A DNA stretch of 64,000 nucleotides from Thauera linaloolentis 47Lol = DSM 12138 (GCF_000310205.1 NZ_AMXE01000007.1:27418-91417), one strand, 5' to 3'; positions 1 through 9,111 are shown, numbered from the stretch's first letter. Numbers and translations are program-made. Notes: generated from the letters alone by a model not told the origin.

Positions 1-95
1 CTGGCGAGCGTGGCCCAGCCCGGGATCATCAGGGTACCGCCGACGGGTGCCACTGCGCCCAGCCAGCGTGGTCCGCCCAGTGCCGGTACAAGAAG
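1..95 (-). pseudogene. C-terminal fragment of a DUF423-like membrane protein, running off the left edge
   Basis: The minus-strand frame covering roughly positions 95 to 1 reads ALGGPRWLGAVAPVGG followed by TLMIPGWATLA. This matches the last transmembrane region of the DUF423 (YgdD) family, where the pattern is SLY-ALA-PRW-GA-TPLGG-AGW. Upstream of about position 95 the frame loses resemblance to the family and I see no start codon or N-terminal half, so the gene appears truncated at its 5' side. The remainder lies outside the window. Family call is by recognition only; a sequence search of the neighbouring 300 bases would settle it. Confidence 0.4.
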
Positions 96-250
96 CGAAG
101 GCGGGCACTGTAGGCGGAAGCCGTGAATGCCCAAGCGCGCGGACGCGTCTTTTCGATGGCTTCGCTTCGCTCGCCGAGGCTGGGAAGTGCATGAGCCAGA
201 ATGGATTCGCTGGCAGATACGAGACAGGTCTCTGATGGAGGTGAAATAGG

Positions 251-1228
251 ATGAAGCCGGTTCTTGCTCGCGTTTTCGGTTTTTCTTTGCGGGCCGTCGC
301 AACGTTCCTGGGATCGATCGTCGCATTTGCCTTGCCACCAAACGCCGACGGCGGACAGACCTGGGTACCGCAACCGAGCGGCACATCGAACGAGCTTCAC
401 TCGGTCGTCATCATGCCGGGTGGCCGCTCCGGCTGGGCAGTGGGGTTCGGCGGCACGATTCTGGCCACGGCCGATGGCGGGCAAAGCTGGGTATCGCAGC
501 GGAGCGGCACATCGAACGAACTTCACTCAGTTGCTTTCACGCCGAATGGCCGTTCCGGCTGGGTGGTGGGGTTCGGCGGCACGATTCTCGCCACGATCGA
601 TGGTGGGCAGAGCTGGGTGCCGCAACGGAGCGGCACACCGAACGAACTTCGTGCGGTCGCCTTCACGCCGGATGGCCGTTCCGGCTGGGCAGTGGGATTT
701 GGCGGCATGATTCTCGCGACGGCCGATGGCGGGCAGACCTGGGTACCGCAGCAAAGCGGTACACCGAACGAACTTCGCTCGGTCGCCTTCACGCCGAATG
801 GCCGTTCCGGCTGGGTGGTGGGGTTCGGCGGCACGATTCTCGCCACGGTCGATGGTGGGCAGAGCTGGGTGCTGCAACGGAGCAGCACACCGAACGAACT
901 TCACTCAGTCGCTTTCACGCCGGATGGTCGTTCCGGTTGGGCAGTGGGTTTTGGCGGCACGATTCTCGCCACGGCCGATGGTGGGCAAACCTGGATATCG
1001 CAGCGGAGCGGCACATCGAACGAGCTTCACTCGGTCGCTTTCACGCCAGATGGTCGTTTCGGCTGGGTGGTGGGATTTGGTGGCACGATTCTGGCCACAA
1101 TCGATGGTGGGCAGAGCTGGGTACCGCAGCAAAGCGACACACCGAACGAACTTCGTGCGGTCGTCTTCACACCGGATGGCCGCTCCGGCTGGGCAGTGGG
1201 TTTCGGCGGCACGATTCTCGGCAGATGA
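251..1228 (+). CDS. Exported YCF48/BNR-type repeat protein with seven 42-residue repeats
   Basis: 325 aa. Residues 1-33 are a signal-peptide-like segment (basic start, hydrophobic core around 10-28). The rest is seven consecutive 42-residue units, from residue 34 to the end, each carrying GWAVGFGGTILAT and DGGQ(S/T)W, the hallmark of YCF48/BNR beta-propeller blades (photosystem II stability factor-like). Seven blades would close a seven-bladed propeller, but the last unit is two residues short and ends directly in the stop. A strong ribosome site (GGAGGTGA at about 238-245) precedes the ATG. The repeats are so similar in DNA that several other frames stay open; those are shadows. Function is unknown; YCF48-like proteins usually help assemble or dock envelope or membrane complexes. 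The neighbours (dtd, metY) give no hint. Confidence 0.75.
   Translation: MKPVLARVFGFSLRAVATFLGSIVAFALPPNADGGQTWVPQPSGTSNELHSVVIMPGGRSGWAVGFGGTILATADGGQSWVSQRSGTSNELHSVAFTPNGRSGWVVGFGGTILATIDGGQSWVPQRSGTPNELRAVAFTPDGRSGWAVGFGGMILATADGGQTWVPQQSGTPNELRSVAFTPNGRSGWVVGFGGTILATVDGGQSWVLQRSSTPNELHSVAFTPDGRSGWAVGFGGTILATADGGQTWISQRSGTSNELHSVAFTPDGRFGWVVGFGGTILATIDGGQSWVPQQSDTPNELRAVVFTPDGRSGWAVGFGGTILGR
350..1225 (+). repeat. Seven tandem 126-bp units inside the YCF48-like gene
   Basis: The coding sequence is built from seven head-to-tail 126-bp units starting at 350, the last one truncated by 6 bp before the stop. Units differ at scattered positions, mainly in the TSNELHS/TPNELRA and SGWAV/SGWVV segments. 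These variants tend to alternate between neighbouring units, suggesting duplication of a two-unit (252-bp) block. Such arrays can expand or shrink by recombination. Confidence 0.85.
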
Positions 1229-1288
1229 GTCTGTTGCTCTGCCAAAAGCCGTCACGGCAGGCCCACCGTGCGTGTGGCCCGGCAACGC

Positions 1289-1738
1289 TCAGGCGGGCGG
1301 CGCGATGCGCAGCGGAATCGTCACTGGGCCGTCATTGACCAGTTCGACTTTCATGTCGGCGGCGAAGCAGCCGGTCTGCACCTCGGGATGGGCGATGCGC
1401 GCGCTGGCGACGAAGTGTTCGTACACCGCCTGGCCGGTCTGTGGAGCGGCGGCCTTGGTAAAGCTGGGGCGGTTGCCGCCGGCCGTGTCCGCTGCCAGCG
1501 TGAACTGGCTGACCACCAGCAGGCCGCCGGCGACATCCTGCAGCGAGCGGTTCATCTTGCCGGCGTCGTCGGCAAAGATGCGCAGCTTCAGTATCTTGGC
1601 GAGCAGCTTGTCGGCTTCGGCAGCGGTGTCGCCGCGTTCGGCGCAGACCAGCGCGAGCAGGCCATGGCCGATCTCGCCGATGGTTTCGCCATCGACGGTG
1701 ACGCGTGCTTCGGAAACGCGCTGCAGGATCGCGAGCAT
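1289..1738 (-). CDS. dtd: D-aminoacyl-tRNA deacylase
   Basis: 149 aa, the normal Dtd length. The enzyme removes D-amino acids (and glycine from tRNA-Ala) mischarged on tRNA, acting as a proofreading factor in the cytoplasm. Diagnostic motifs are SQFTL (residues 77-81) and NDGPVT near the C terminus (NxGPxT), which form the cross-subunit active site, plus GNRPSF. The start is the ATG at 1738; the open frame runs much further upstream but only inside the antisense of metY. It follows metY on the same strand after an 83-bp gap containing two hairpins, so it may be independently transcribed or attenuated. Confidence 0.92.
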   Translation of the reverse strand: MLAILQRVSEARVTVDGETIGEIGHGLLALVCAERGDTAAEADKLLAKILKLRIFADDAGKMNRSLQDVAGGLLVVSQFTLAADTAGGNRPSFTKAAAPQTGQAVYEHFVASARIAHPEVQTGCFAADMKVELVNDGPVTIPLRIAPPA

Positions 1739-1754
1739 GGATGTGGCCTTCGGG

Positions 1755-1819
1755 GCCCGGACCCCTTTGGGTGTCCGGGCACGGAGACGCCGCCGCCAGG
1801 GAATCGGGGCGGCGTCTCC
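1755..1819 (-). terminator. Two consecutive GC-rich hairpins between metY and dtd
   Basis: Two perfect inverted repeats lie back to back just downstream of the metY stop. One has 12-bp arms at 1783-1794 and 1808-1819 (GGAGACGCCGCC and its complement). The other has 8-bp arms at 1755-1762 and 1773-1780 with an extra CCC/GGG pairing inside. There is no T-tract, so classic intrinsic termination is uncertain; they could protect mRNA ends or attenuate read-through into dtd. Confidence 0.45.
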
Positions 1820-1821
1820 GG

Positions 1822-3093
1822 TCAGACGGCGGCGAGCGCCTGTTCCAGGTCGTCGATGAGGTCGTCGATGTGCTCGATGCCGATCGACAGGCGCACCATG
1901 TCGGGCGCCACGCCGGCCTTCGCCAGCTCTTCCGGCGACAACTGGCGGTGCGTGGTCGACGCCGGATGGCAGGCGAGCGACTTGGCGTCGCCGATGTTGA
2001 CCAGGCGGGTGAACAGCTTCAGCGCATCCTGGAACCGCGTGCCGCCTTCGATGCCGCCCTTGACGCCGAAGGACAGGATGCCCGACGCGCGGCCGCCCAT
2101 GTACTTCTGCACCAGGCCGTGGTCGGCATGCTCGGGCAGGCCGGCGTAGTTCACCCACTCGACCTTGGCATGCGCCTTCAGGTATTCCGCCACCTTCACG
2201 GTGTTCTCGCAGATGCGGTCCATGCGCAGCGCCAGCGTCTCGATGCCTTGCAGGATCAGGAAGGCGTTGAATGGCGACAGCGCCGCGCCGGTGTTGCGCA
2301 GCGGCACCACGCGCGCGCGGCCGATGAAGGCCGCCGCGCCGAGCGCTTCGGTGTAGACCACGCCGTGGTAGGAAACGTCCGGCTCGTTCAGGCGGCGGAA
2401 GCGCGCCTTGTGCTCGGCCCACGGGAACTTGCCCGAGTCGACGATGACGCCGCCGATCGAGTTGCCGTGGCCGCCCAGGTACTTGGTCAGCGCGTGCACC
2501 ACGATGTCGGCGCCGTGTTCGAAGGGGCGGCACAGGTAGGGCGAGGGCACGGTGTTGTCCACGATCAGCGGCACGCCCGCCTTGTGCGCGATTTCGGCCA
2601 GGCGGCCGATGTCGGTGATGTTGCCCAGCGGGTTGCCGACGGATTCGCAGAACACCGCCTTGGTGCGTCCGTCGATCAGCCTGGCGAAGCTGTCCGGATC
2701 GCGGTGGTCGGCGAAGCGCACTTCGATGCCGAACTGCGGCAGGGTATGGGCGAACAGGTTGTAGGTGCCGCCGTACAGCGTCGAGGCCGAGACGATGTTG
2801 TCGCCGGCTTCGGCGATGGTCTGGATGGCGTAGGTGATCGCCGACATGCCCGAGGCCACCGCCAGCGCGCCGATGCCGCCTTCCAGTTCGGCCACGCGCT
2901 GCTCGAGCACGGCGGTGGTCGGGTTCATGATGCGGGTGTAGATGTTGCCTGCCACCTTGAGGTCGAACAGGTCAGCGCCGTGCTGGGTGTCGTCGAAGGC
3001 GTAGGAGGTGGTCTGGTAGATCGGCACCGCCACGGCCTTGGTGGTGGGGTCCGGCGAATAGCCGCCGTGCACGGCGATGGTTTCGAGCTTCAT
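1822..3093 (-). CDS. metY: O-acetylhomoserine sulfhydrylase (PLP-dependent)
   Basis: 423 aa. It makes homocysteine from O-acetylhomoserine and sulfide, a direct-sulfhydrylation step of methionine synthesis. The fold is the Cys/Met-metabolism PLP family: [16 protein letters not shown] near residues 58-73, SGMSAI around 81, DNTVPSP around 179-185, and the PLP lysine in [11 protein letters not shown] at about K204. The ATG at 3093 is chosen because GGGGAGA sits at the right distance upstream and the family begins with [11 protein letters not shown]. An extended -10-like TATACT occurs on the minus strand at 3131-3126. I looked for a SAM riboswitch or MetR site in the short leader and found none I could support. 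Cystathionine-type lyases are related, but the sequence fits MetY best. Confidence 0.9.
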   Translation of the reverse strand: MKLETIAVHGGYSPDPTTKAVAVPIYQTTSYAFDDTQHGADLFDLKVAGNIYTRIMNPTTAVLEQRVAELEGGIGALAVASGMSAITYAIQTIAEAGDNIVSASTLYGGTYNLFAHTLPQFGIEVRFADHRDPDSFARLIDGRTKAVFCESVGNPLGNITDIGRLAEIAHKAGVPLIVDNTVPSPYLCRPFEHGADIVVHALTKYLGGHGNSIGGVIVDSGKFPWAEHKARFRRLNEPDVSYHGVVYTEALGAAAFIGRARVVPLRNTGAALSPFNAFLILQGIETLALRMDRICENTVKVAEYLKAHAKVEWVNYAGLPEHADHGLVQKYMGGRASGILSFGVKGGIEGGTRFQDALKLFTRLVNIGDAKSLACHPASTTHRQLSPEELAKAGVAPDMVRLSIGIEHIDDLIDDLEQALAAV

Positions 3094-3309
3094 GTGACAG
3101 GTCTCCCCTTGGTCTAAGTGCGGGGAGTATAGCCAGCGCGGGCATGCGGACGTAAGCATTAAACGTTCTGACCAATGCCAGCGGGTGAAAATGCCATGTG
3201 TATTCATTGGGCGGCGCAGCGGGCTGTTTCCCGTGTCCGCTATGGGCGCGAACGTGCCGAGCCGCTAAAATCCATCCCCCGATCCATCATATTTCGCCCG
3301 GAATCCCGC

Positions 3310-4500
3310 ATGGCCCAGCTCATCCTCAAGCCCGGCAAGGAACGTTCTCTGTTCCGCCGCCATCCCTGGATCTTCGCCGGTTCGGTCGAGCGGCTCGACG
3401 GCCGGGCGCGGCCGGGCGACACGGTGACGGTGCTGGCTGCCGACGGCAAGGCGCTGGCGCGGGCGGGGTGGGCGCCCGAATCCCAGATCCGCGCGCGGGT
3501 GTGGAGCTTCGATCCCGAGGCGGCGATCGACCACGCCTTCTTCAAGCGCGCGGTGGCGGCATCGGTGGCGCGGCGCGCGGCGATCCCGGCCCTGCGCGGG
3601 CAGGAGGGCGTGCGCCTGATCCACGGCGAATCGGACGGGCTGCCGGGCGTCATCGCCGACCGCTACGGCGATGTCGTCGTGCTGCAGCTCACCAGTGCCG
3701 GGGCGGACAAGTGGCGCGAGGCGATCGTCGCCGGCCTGGTGCAGGCCACCGGCTGCGCGGCGGTCTACGAACGTTCCGATTCCGAAGTGCGCCGACTGGA
3801 AGGGCTGGCGCCGCACACCGGCTGCGCGCACGGCGAACTGCCGTCCGGCGGTCTCTCCATCGTCGAGAACGGCGTGCGCATGGAGGTGGACGTGGTGGGC
3901 GGGCACAAGACCGGCTTCTACCTCGACCAGCGCGACAACCGCCTGCTCACCGGCCGGCTCGCCGCCGGGCGGGACGTGCTCAACTGCTTTTGCTACACCG
4001 GCGGCTTTTCGCTGCAGGCGCTGGCCGGGGGGGCGAAGTCGGTGCTGTCGATCGACTCGTCCGGTCCGGCGCTGGAAGGCGCGCGCCGCAACCTCGCGCT
4101 CAACCCGCAGCTCGATCCCAGCCTGGCCGACTGGCATGAGGCGGACGTGTTCAAGGCGCTGCGCAATCTCAAGGACGAAGGGCAGCGCTTCGACCTCGTC
4201 GTGCTCGATCCGCCCAAGTTCGCGCCGTCCGCGGCGCATGCCGAGCGCGCTGCGCGGGCGTACACGGACATCAACCTGTTCGGCTTCCGCCTGCTCAATC
4301 CGGGCGGCATCCTGATGACCTATTCGTGCTCGGGCGGCATCGGGCTGGAACTGTTCCAGAAGATCGTCGCCGGCGCGGCCAGGGATGCGGGCGTCGACGC
4401 GCGCGTCCTGTACCGCCTGTCCGCCGCGCCCGACCACCCGGTCGGGCTGGCCGTGCCGGAAGGCGAATACCTGAAAGGGCTGGCCTGCCAGATCGGCTGA
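3310..4500 (+). CDS. rlmI: 23S rRNA (cytosine(1962)-C(5))-methyltransferase
   Basis: 396 aa. SAM-dependent methyltransferase of the RlmI family, acting on the large ribosomal subunit RNA. It opens with an N-terminal PUA domain (LKPGKERSLFRRHPWIFAGSV, residues 4-24). It then has the family segment GHKTGFYLDQRDNR, the SAM motif LNCFCYTGGFSLQAL, DLVVLDPPKFAPS (motif IV) and TYSCSGG with its cysteine. The ATG at 3310 gives the conserved N terminus; the open frame extends 45 codons further up without family similarity. It is divergent from metY with about 215 bp between starts. Confidence 0.9.
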   Translation: MAQLILKPGKERSLFRRHPWIFAGSVERLDGRARPGDTVTVLAADGKALARAGWAPESQIRARVWSFDPEAAIDHAFFKRAVAASVARRAAIPALRGQEGVRLIHGESDGLPGVIADRYGDVVVLQLTSAGADKWREAIVAGLVQATGCAAVYERSDSEVRRLEGLAPHTGCAHGELPSGGLSIVENGVRMEVDVVGGHKTGFYLDQRDNRLLTGRLAAGRDVLNCFCYTGGFSLQALAGGAKSVLSIDSSGPALEGARRNLALNPQLDPSLADWHEADVFKALRNLKDEGQRFDLVVLDPPKFAPSAAHAERAARAYTDINLFGFRLLNPGGILMTYSCSGGIGLELFQKIVAGAARDAGVDARVLYRLSAAPDHPVGLAVPEGEYLKGLACQIG

Positions 4501-4571
4501 GGCTCCCGCCGCCGTTTTCCCGTCCGCCGGCCCGGGCCGTTGCTCCGCCCGGACGCCGTCACGCAGGTCTC

Positions 4572-4613
4572 TTGACCCGCGTCATTTTTCCCCGCGGCCC
4601 GCTCGGCTCTAAT
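4572..4613 (+). promoter_or_regulatory. Dnr/Fnr-type box and -10 element upstream of nirJ
   Basis: TTGACCCGCGTCAT at 4572-4585 is an imperfect match to the Crp/Fnr family site TTGAT-N4-ATCAA. A -10 candidate TCTAAT lies at 4608-4613. If transcription starts near 4620, the box is centred about 41.5 bases upstream, the standard class II activator position. The leader to the ATG at 4637 would be about 17 nt and contains AGGAGAG. The likely activator is the Dnr/Nnr-type protein encoded at 9112-9879. Confidence 0.55.
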
Positions 4614-4636
4614 GAGTTCCACTCAGGAGAGCCTCC

Positions 4637-5848
4637 ATGTTCCGCATCGCCCACTTCATCCGCGAACTCGACCAGCCCACGCCTGCCGGCCCGCGCCGCA
4701 ACCCGCCCGGCCCGGTCGTCATCTGGAACCTGATCCGGCGCTGCAACCTGACCTGCGAACACTGCTACTCGATCTCGGCCGACAAGGATTTCGCCGGCGA
4801 GCTGGATACCGCCGAAGTGTTCAAGGTGATGGACGACCTGAAGGCCGCGCGGGTGCCGGTGCTGATCCTGTCGGGCGGCGAGCCGCTGCTGCGCCCGGAC
4901 ATCTTCGACATCGCCCGCCGCGCCAAGGCGATGGGCTTCTACACCGCGCTGTCGTCCAACGGCACGCTGATCGACGCCTCGAACATCGACGCGATCGACG
5001 ACATCGGCTTCGACTACGTCGGCGTCAGCCTGGACGGCATCGGTGCCACGCACGACCATTTCCGCCGCAAGCAGGGCGCGTTCGAAGCCTCGATGGACGG
5101 CATCCGCCTGTGCCTGGAGCGCGGCATCAAGGTCGGCGTGCGCTACACGATGACCGAGGGCAACGCCCACGACCTGCCCGCATTGCTGAAGCTGGTCGAG
5201 GACGAGGGCATCGACAAGTTCTACTTCTCGCATCTCAACTACGCCGGCCGCGGCAACAAGAACCGCGCCGGCGATGCCCGCCACCGCACCACGCGCGAGG
5301 CCATGGAGCTGCTGTTCGACACCTGTCTGGACCTGCACCGGCGCGGCATCGAAAAGGATTTCGTCACCGGCAACAACGATGCCGACGGGCCCTTCCTGCT
5401 GCAGTGGGTGCAGCGCCGCTTTCCCGAACGCGCGGCGCACATCGAGGCCAAGCTGCGCCAGTGGGGGGGCAACGCCAGCGGCGTCAACGTGGCCAACATC
5501 GACAACCTCGGCATCGTCCATCCGGACACGATGTGGTGGCACGTGCCGCTGGGCGACGTGCGCAAGCGCGCCTTCGGCGACATCTGGAACGATCTCTCCA
5601 ACCCCCTGATGGCCGGCCTGAAGCAGCATCCGCGCACGTTGGAGGGGCGCTGCGGCGCCTGTCGCCACCTGGCCATCTGCAACGGCAGTTCGCGCGTGCG
5701 CGCAGCGCAGGTGACGAACAACCCGTGGGCGGAAGACCCCGGCTGTTATCTGGACGACGAGGAGATCGGCGTCTCCGCCGCCGACTACGACGGCCGCGCG
5801 CGCGTCGTCACCACCCCCTGGACCCGTATCGAGAAGGTGCCGGCATGA
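4637..5848 (+). CDS. nirJ: Heme d1 biosynthesis radical SAM protein NirJ
   Basis: 403 aa. NirJ carries out radical SAM chemistry that removes the propionate side chains of a heme precursor during heme d1 synthesis, the cofactor of cd1 nitrite reductase. The radical SAM cluster is CNLTCEHC (C36, C40, C43), followed by SGGEPLLRPD. The C-terminal part carries a second cysteine motif, CGACRHLAICNGSSRVRA, typical of SPASM-like auxiliary clusters in NirJ. AGGAGAG precedes the ATG. Its last codons overlap the nirN start (ATGA), so the two are translationally coupled. The Dnr/Fnr-type box upstream fits induction under low oxygen with nitrogen oxides. The nitrite reductase gene itself (nirS) is not in the window. 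Confidence 0.9.
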   Translation: MFRIAHFIRELDQPTPAGPRRNPPGPVVIWNLIRRCNLTCEHCYSISADKDFAGELDTAEVFKVMDDLKAARVPVLILSGGEPLLRPDIFDIARRAKAMGFYTALSSNGTLIDASNIDAIDDIGFDYVGVSLDGIGATHDHFRRKQGAFEASMDGIRLCLERGIKVGVRYTMTEGNAHDLPALLKLVEDEGIDKFYFSHLNYAGRGNKNRAGDARHRTTREAMELLFDTCLDLHRRGIEKDFVTGNNDADGPFLLQWVQRRFPERAAHIEAKLRQWGGNASGVNVANIDNLGIVHPDTMWWHVPLGDVRKRAFGDIWNDLSNPLMAGLKQHPRTLEGRCGACRHLAICNGSSRVRAAQVTNNPWAEDPGCYLDDEEIGVSAADYDGRARVVTTPWTRIEKVPA

Positions 5849-7422
5849 AGGCGCTGCATTCCATCTTCCTGGCCGCCGCCGCGCTGGCGGCCGCGAGCGG
5901 CAACGCGACCGATGCCGGCCGCCCCGGCGTCGCCGAACTGTACGCCCGGCACTGCGCGGTCTGCCACTCGGGCGATCGCCTCGGCGGCATGGGGCCGGCG
6001 CTGCTGCCGGACAATCTCGCCCGCCTGCGCAAGCCCGAGGCGCTGAAGATCGTCGCCGAGGGGCGTACGGCCACGCAGATGCTGGGCTTCGGAGAACAGT
6101 TGTCCAAGGACGAGATCGCCGCGCTGATCGACTGGATCTACAGCCCGGTCGATCCGCCGCCGCGCTGGACCGACGACGACATCCGCGCCTCGCGCATCCA
6201 GCACGTCGATTCGGCCACGCTGTCCGACAAGCCGGTGTTCGATGCCGATCCGCTGAACGTCTTCCTCGTCGTCGAGGGCGGCGACCACCACGTCAGCGTG
6301 CTCGACGGCGACAGGCTCGAGCCGATCCACCGCTTCCAGTCGCGCTTCGCCCTGCACGGCGGGCCCAAGTTCGCGGCGGGCGGGCGCTACGTGTTCTTCG
6401 GCTCGCGCGACGGCTGGATCACCAAGTACGACCTGTGGAACCTGACGGTGGTGGCCGAGGTGAGGGCGGGCATCAACACCCGCAACGTCGCCGCGTCGCC
6501 GGACGGCAAGCACGTGGCGGTGGCCAACTACCTGCCCAACACCCTGGTGCTGCTCGACGGCGACCTGAACCTGGTCAAGACCATCGCCGCCACCGACCGC
6601 GACGGCAAGCACAGTTCGCGCGTGTCGGCGGTGTATGACGCCACGCCGCGCCAGTCCTTCATCGCCGCGCTGAAGGACGTGCCGGAAGTGTGGGAGATCA
6701 GCTACACCAAGGCAGTGGAGGACATTCCCACCGGCTTCATCCACGACTACGCGCAGAAGGAAGGCAGCTTCATCCCCGGCTACCTGAACCCGCGCCGCAC
6801 CGTTCTGGGCGAAGTGCTCGACGATTTCTTCTTCACCCAGGACTACGCCGAATTGATGGGCGCCTCGCGCGAGGGTGTGGGCCAGGTGGTCAACCTCGAC
6901 ATCCGGCGCAAGATCGCCGACCTGCCGCTGGACGGCATGCCGCACCTGGGCTCGGGCATCACCTGGGAGTGGATTGACGCCAGCGGCGCGGCGCGCACGG
7001 TGATGGCCAGCACCAACCTGAAGGCCGGCGAGGTCACGGTGATCGACATGAAGTCCTGGGAGGTCGTCAAGCGCATCGCCACCCGCGGTCCCGGCTTCTT
7101 CCTGCGCAGCCATGCAAACAGCCGCTACGCCTTCGTCGATTCGATGATGAGCCCGCAGGCCAAGCATATCCTGCAGGTCATCGACAAGCAGACGCTGGAG
7201 GTGGTCAAGGAGATCACCGGCGAGCCGGGCAAGACGCTGGCACACGTCGAATTCACCCGAGACGGCCGCTATGCGCTGGCCAGCTTGTGGGAGGATGAGG
7301 GCGCCGTCATCGTCTATGACGCGCAAACGCTGGAAGAAGTGAAACGCCTGCCGATGAGAAAGCCGGTAGGCAAATACAATGTGTGGAACAAGATTTCACG
7401 CGAAGAAGGCACCAGCCACTGA
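5845..7422 (+). CDS. nirN: NirN, cytochrome c / d1-propeller protein of heme d1 maturation
   Basis: 525 aa. A signal peptide (residues 1-20) is followed by a cytochrome c domain with CAVCH (C37, C40, H41). A long eight-bladed heme-d1-type propeller starts at about residue 130. It resembles NirS but matches NirN better: this family oxidises dihydro-heme d1 in the periplasm and hands heme d1 to NirS. The start overlaps nirJ by four bases (ATGA), and cotranscription with nirJ supports the NirN call over NirS. NirF is a similar propeller but lacks the CxxCH. No downstream nir genes follow; nnrS starts 138 bp later. Confidence 0.85.
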   Translation: MKALHSIFLAAAALAAASGNATDAGRPGVAELYARHCAVCHSGDRLGGMGPALLPDNLARLRKPEALKIVAEGRTATQMLGFGEQLSKDEIAALIDWIYSPVDPPPRWTDDDIRASRIQHVDSATLSDKPVFDADPLNVFLVVEGGDHHVSVLDGDRLEPIHRFQSRFALHGGPKFAAGGRYVFFGSRDGWITKYDLWNLTVVAEVRAGINTRNVAASPDGKHVAVANYLPNTLVLLDGDLNLVKTIAATDRDGKHSSRVSAVYDATPRQSFIAALKDVPEVWEISYTKAVEDIPTGFIHDYAQKEGSFIPGYLNPRRTVLGEVLDDFFFTQDYAELMGASREGVGQVVNLDIRRKIADLPLDGMPHLGSGITWEWIDASGAARTVMASTNLKAGEVTVIDMKSWEVVKRIATRGPGFFLRSHANSRYAFVDSMMSPQAKHILQVIDKQTLEVVKEITGEPGKTLAHVEFTRDGRYALASLWEDEGAVIVYDAQTLEEVKRLPMRKPVGKYNVWNKISREEGTSH

Positions 7423-7559
7423 TACCGCCCTGCCTTCGAAGCGACGACGGCGTTGCTCTGCCCGTGCCACGGCACTGCCCGCGGTTGTGCGCCTCGTTCC
7501 CGCTCCGAAGGCAAGCCGGTAGGAGTGCCTCGGCAACACCCTGACAAAGAGCGATCGAC

Positions 7560-8747
7560 ATGGCCCTGATTCCCCTCGAAGAACCGACCACCAAGCGCAT
7601 ACCGCCCGATACCTTCTCGCTGTGGGCACTGGCTTTCCGCCCCTTCTACCTGCTGGCCGCGGCCTTCGCCGTGTTGGCGATCCCCGTGTGGGCGGTCGTG
7701 TTCTCCGGCGGGCTGCAGACGCCGATCCCCGGCATGTGGTGGCATGCGCACGAGATGATCTTCGGTTTCGCGGTGGCGGTCATCATCGGCTTCCTGTTCA
7801 CCGCGGGGCGCAACTGGACCGGCCTGGACACGCCCGCCGGCGGCCAGCTCGCCGTGCTCGCCGGGCTGTGGCTGGCCGGGCGGCTGGCGATGGCCTTCGG
7901 CAGCGGGGCCTGGGTGGCGGTGGTCGACATCGCCTTCCTGCCGGTGGCCGCGGCCTTGCTGCTGCGGGTGCTGGTCCGCGCCAAGAGCCGGCGCAACTAT
8001 TTCGTCGGCGTGCTGCCGGGCCTGCTGGCACTGGCCAACCTGGTGTTCCATCTGGCGGTACTGCAGGTCATCGACGTCGATCCGCTGACCGCGATGCACC
8101 TCGCGCTGGGCCTGATCGTGGTGCTGGAGACCATCATCGGCGGCCGCGTCATCCCGATGTTCACCTTCAATTCCATCCGCGGCATCAAGCAGTGGCGCGA
8201 CAAGCGCGTCGATTGGGCGGCCGCCATCGCCACCGGCATCGCGCTGCTGCTGTGGGCGACCGGGGCGGGCACCTGGGCGGCGGCCGTGTCCTTCGCCGCC
8301 GCCGTGCTGCAGGGGCTGCGCGTCGGCGGCTGGAATCCGTGGGCGACGCGCAAGGTGTCGCTGCTGTGGGTGCTGCACCTGTCCTACATGTGGATTCCGC
8401 TGGGCCTGGCGCTGATCGGCCTGGCCCAGCTCGGCCTGCTGCCGCGCACCGCCGGCATCCACGCGCTGGCGATCGGCGCCACCGGCGGGCTCATCATCGG
8501 CATGATCACCCGTACCGCGCTCGGCCATACCGGCCGCATGCTGGTGGCCGGGCCGATCGAAACCGCCGCCTATGCGCTGGTGCAGCTCGCGGCGCTGGCC
8601 CGCGTGCTGACCGTGGCCGTGATCCCCGCCGCCGCGATCGGCGGCATCCACGCCGCGGCCACGCTGTGGTCGCTCGGTTTCCTGCTCTACCTGTGGCGCT
8701 ACACGCCGTTCTTGCTGAAGGCGCGGGTGGACGGCAAGGAGGGGTGA
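7560..8747 (+). CDS. nnrS: NnrS family heme-copper membrane protein
   Basis: 395 aa and very hydrophobic, with about twelve predicted membrane segments. The family signature PGMWWHAHEMIFGF is at about residues 58-71, with GHTGRM and other conserved His positions further on. NnrS proteins occur with denitrification genes and relieve stress from nitric oxide; they bind heme and copper in the one studied example. The ATG at 7560 opens the conserved N terminus. It lies 138 bp after nirN on the same strand and probably belongs to the same nitrogen-oxide response, though I found no convincing Dnr/Fnr-type box in the gap. Confidence 0.88.
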   Translation: MALIPLEEPTTKRIPPDTFSLWALAFRPFYLLAAAFAVLAIPVWAVVFSGGLQTPIPGMWWHAHEMIFGFAVAVIIGFLFTAGRNWTGLDTPAGGQLAVLAGLWLAGRLAMAFGSGAWVAVVDIAFLPVAAALLLRVLVRAKSRRNYFVGVLPGLLALANLVFHLAVLQVIDVDPLTAMHLALGLIVVLETIIGGRVIPMFTFNSIRGIKQWRDKRVDWAAAIATGIALLLWATGAGTWAAAVSFAAAVLQGLRVGGWNPWATRKVSLLWVLHLSYMWIPLGLALIGLAQLGLLPRTAGIHALAIGATGGLIIGMITRTALGHTGRMLVAGPIETAAYALVQLAALARVLTVAVIPAAAIGGIHAAATLWSLGFLLYLWRYTPFLLKARVDGKEG

Positions 8748-8834
8748 CAGCGGCTCACCAGCACTCGCTGCCTGTCTGGCAACATATGGCAGTTGACTCG
8801 GACATCGATCCTGGTCTTGACCGGGATGAGCTTT

Positions 8835-9094
8835 ATGATGACCGTCTGCGTTGACACCAACATCTAGGTCGATGCACTGAGTCGTCCGACGAGTTCTGAT
8901 CCTGTTCGCCACGAACGTGCCCGGGACGCTATCCAGGCCGCCGAAGTCGTGGTGATCACGCCGCAGATAATCAATGAGCTGGGTTTCGTGCTGCGGCGAA
9001 AACGGGGGAGGCTGGTTGCGACACCCTGCTCAGTGAAGACATGCACCATGGCCATGCTCTGCCGGGTATCCGCGTCGCCAATCCTCTTGTCTGA
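8835..9094 (+). pseudogene. Decayed PIN-domain (VapC-like) toxin gene
   Basis: From the ATG at 8835 the frame reads MMTVCVDTNI, then a TAG stop at 8865-8867, then VDALSRPTSSDPV and further on VVVITPQIINELGFVLRRKR. This is a PIN-domain N-terminal half with the first Asp (VDTN) and the conserved Glu (INELG). From 9011 another frame reads AGCDTLLSEDMHHG and then ALPGIRVANPLV ending at TGA 9092-9094, the typical C terminus of the same family. Roughly 45-50 middle residues are missing at the junction near 9008. So the gene carries both an in-frame stop, probably from a Leu codon, and an internal deletion that shifts frame. A 22-codon ATG frame at 8786-8854 overlapping its start might be the tail of a lost antitoxin, but that is weak. 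It occupies the gap between nnrS and the regulator gene; nothing else is seen there. Confidence 0.75.
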
Positions 9095-9111
9095 TCTTCC
9101 GCTGCCGTGCT

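Noticed and set aside
29..1285. Several long reading frames on both strands over the YCF48 repeat array (for example minus-strand frames of 121-165 codons)
   Set aside because: They arise because the 126-bp unit happens to lack stops in other frames. They have no ribosome sites or family similarity, and their proteins are repetitive and Pro/Arg rich.
3093..3310. Possible SAM riboswitch or MetR site upstream of metY
   Set aside because: The leader is short, no pseudoknot or TGAA-N5-TTCA pair could be drawn, and only a -10-like TATACT was visible.
5845..7422. Calling the cytochrome c/d1-propeller gene nirS (nitrite reductase)
   Set aside because: It directly follows nirJ with a coupled start and matches NirN better in length and N-terminal sequence. 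NirS is usually the first gene of its operon.
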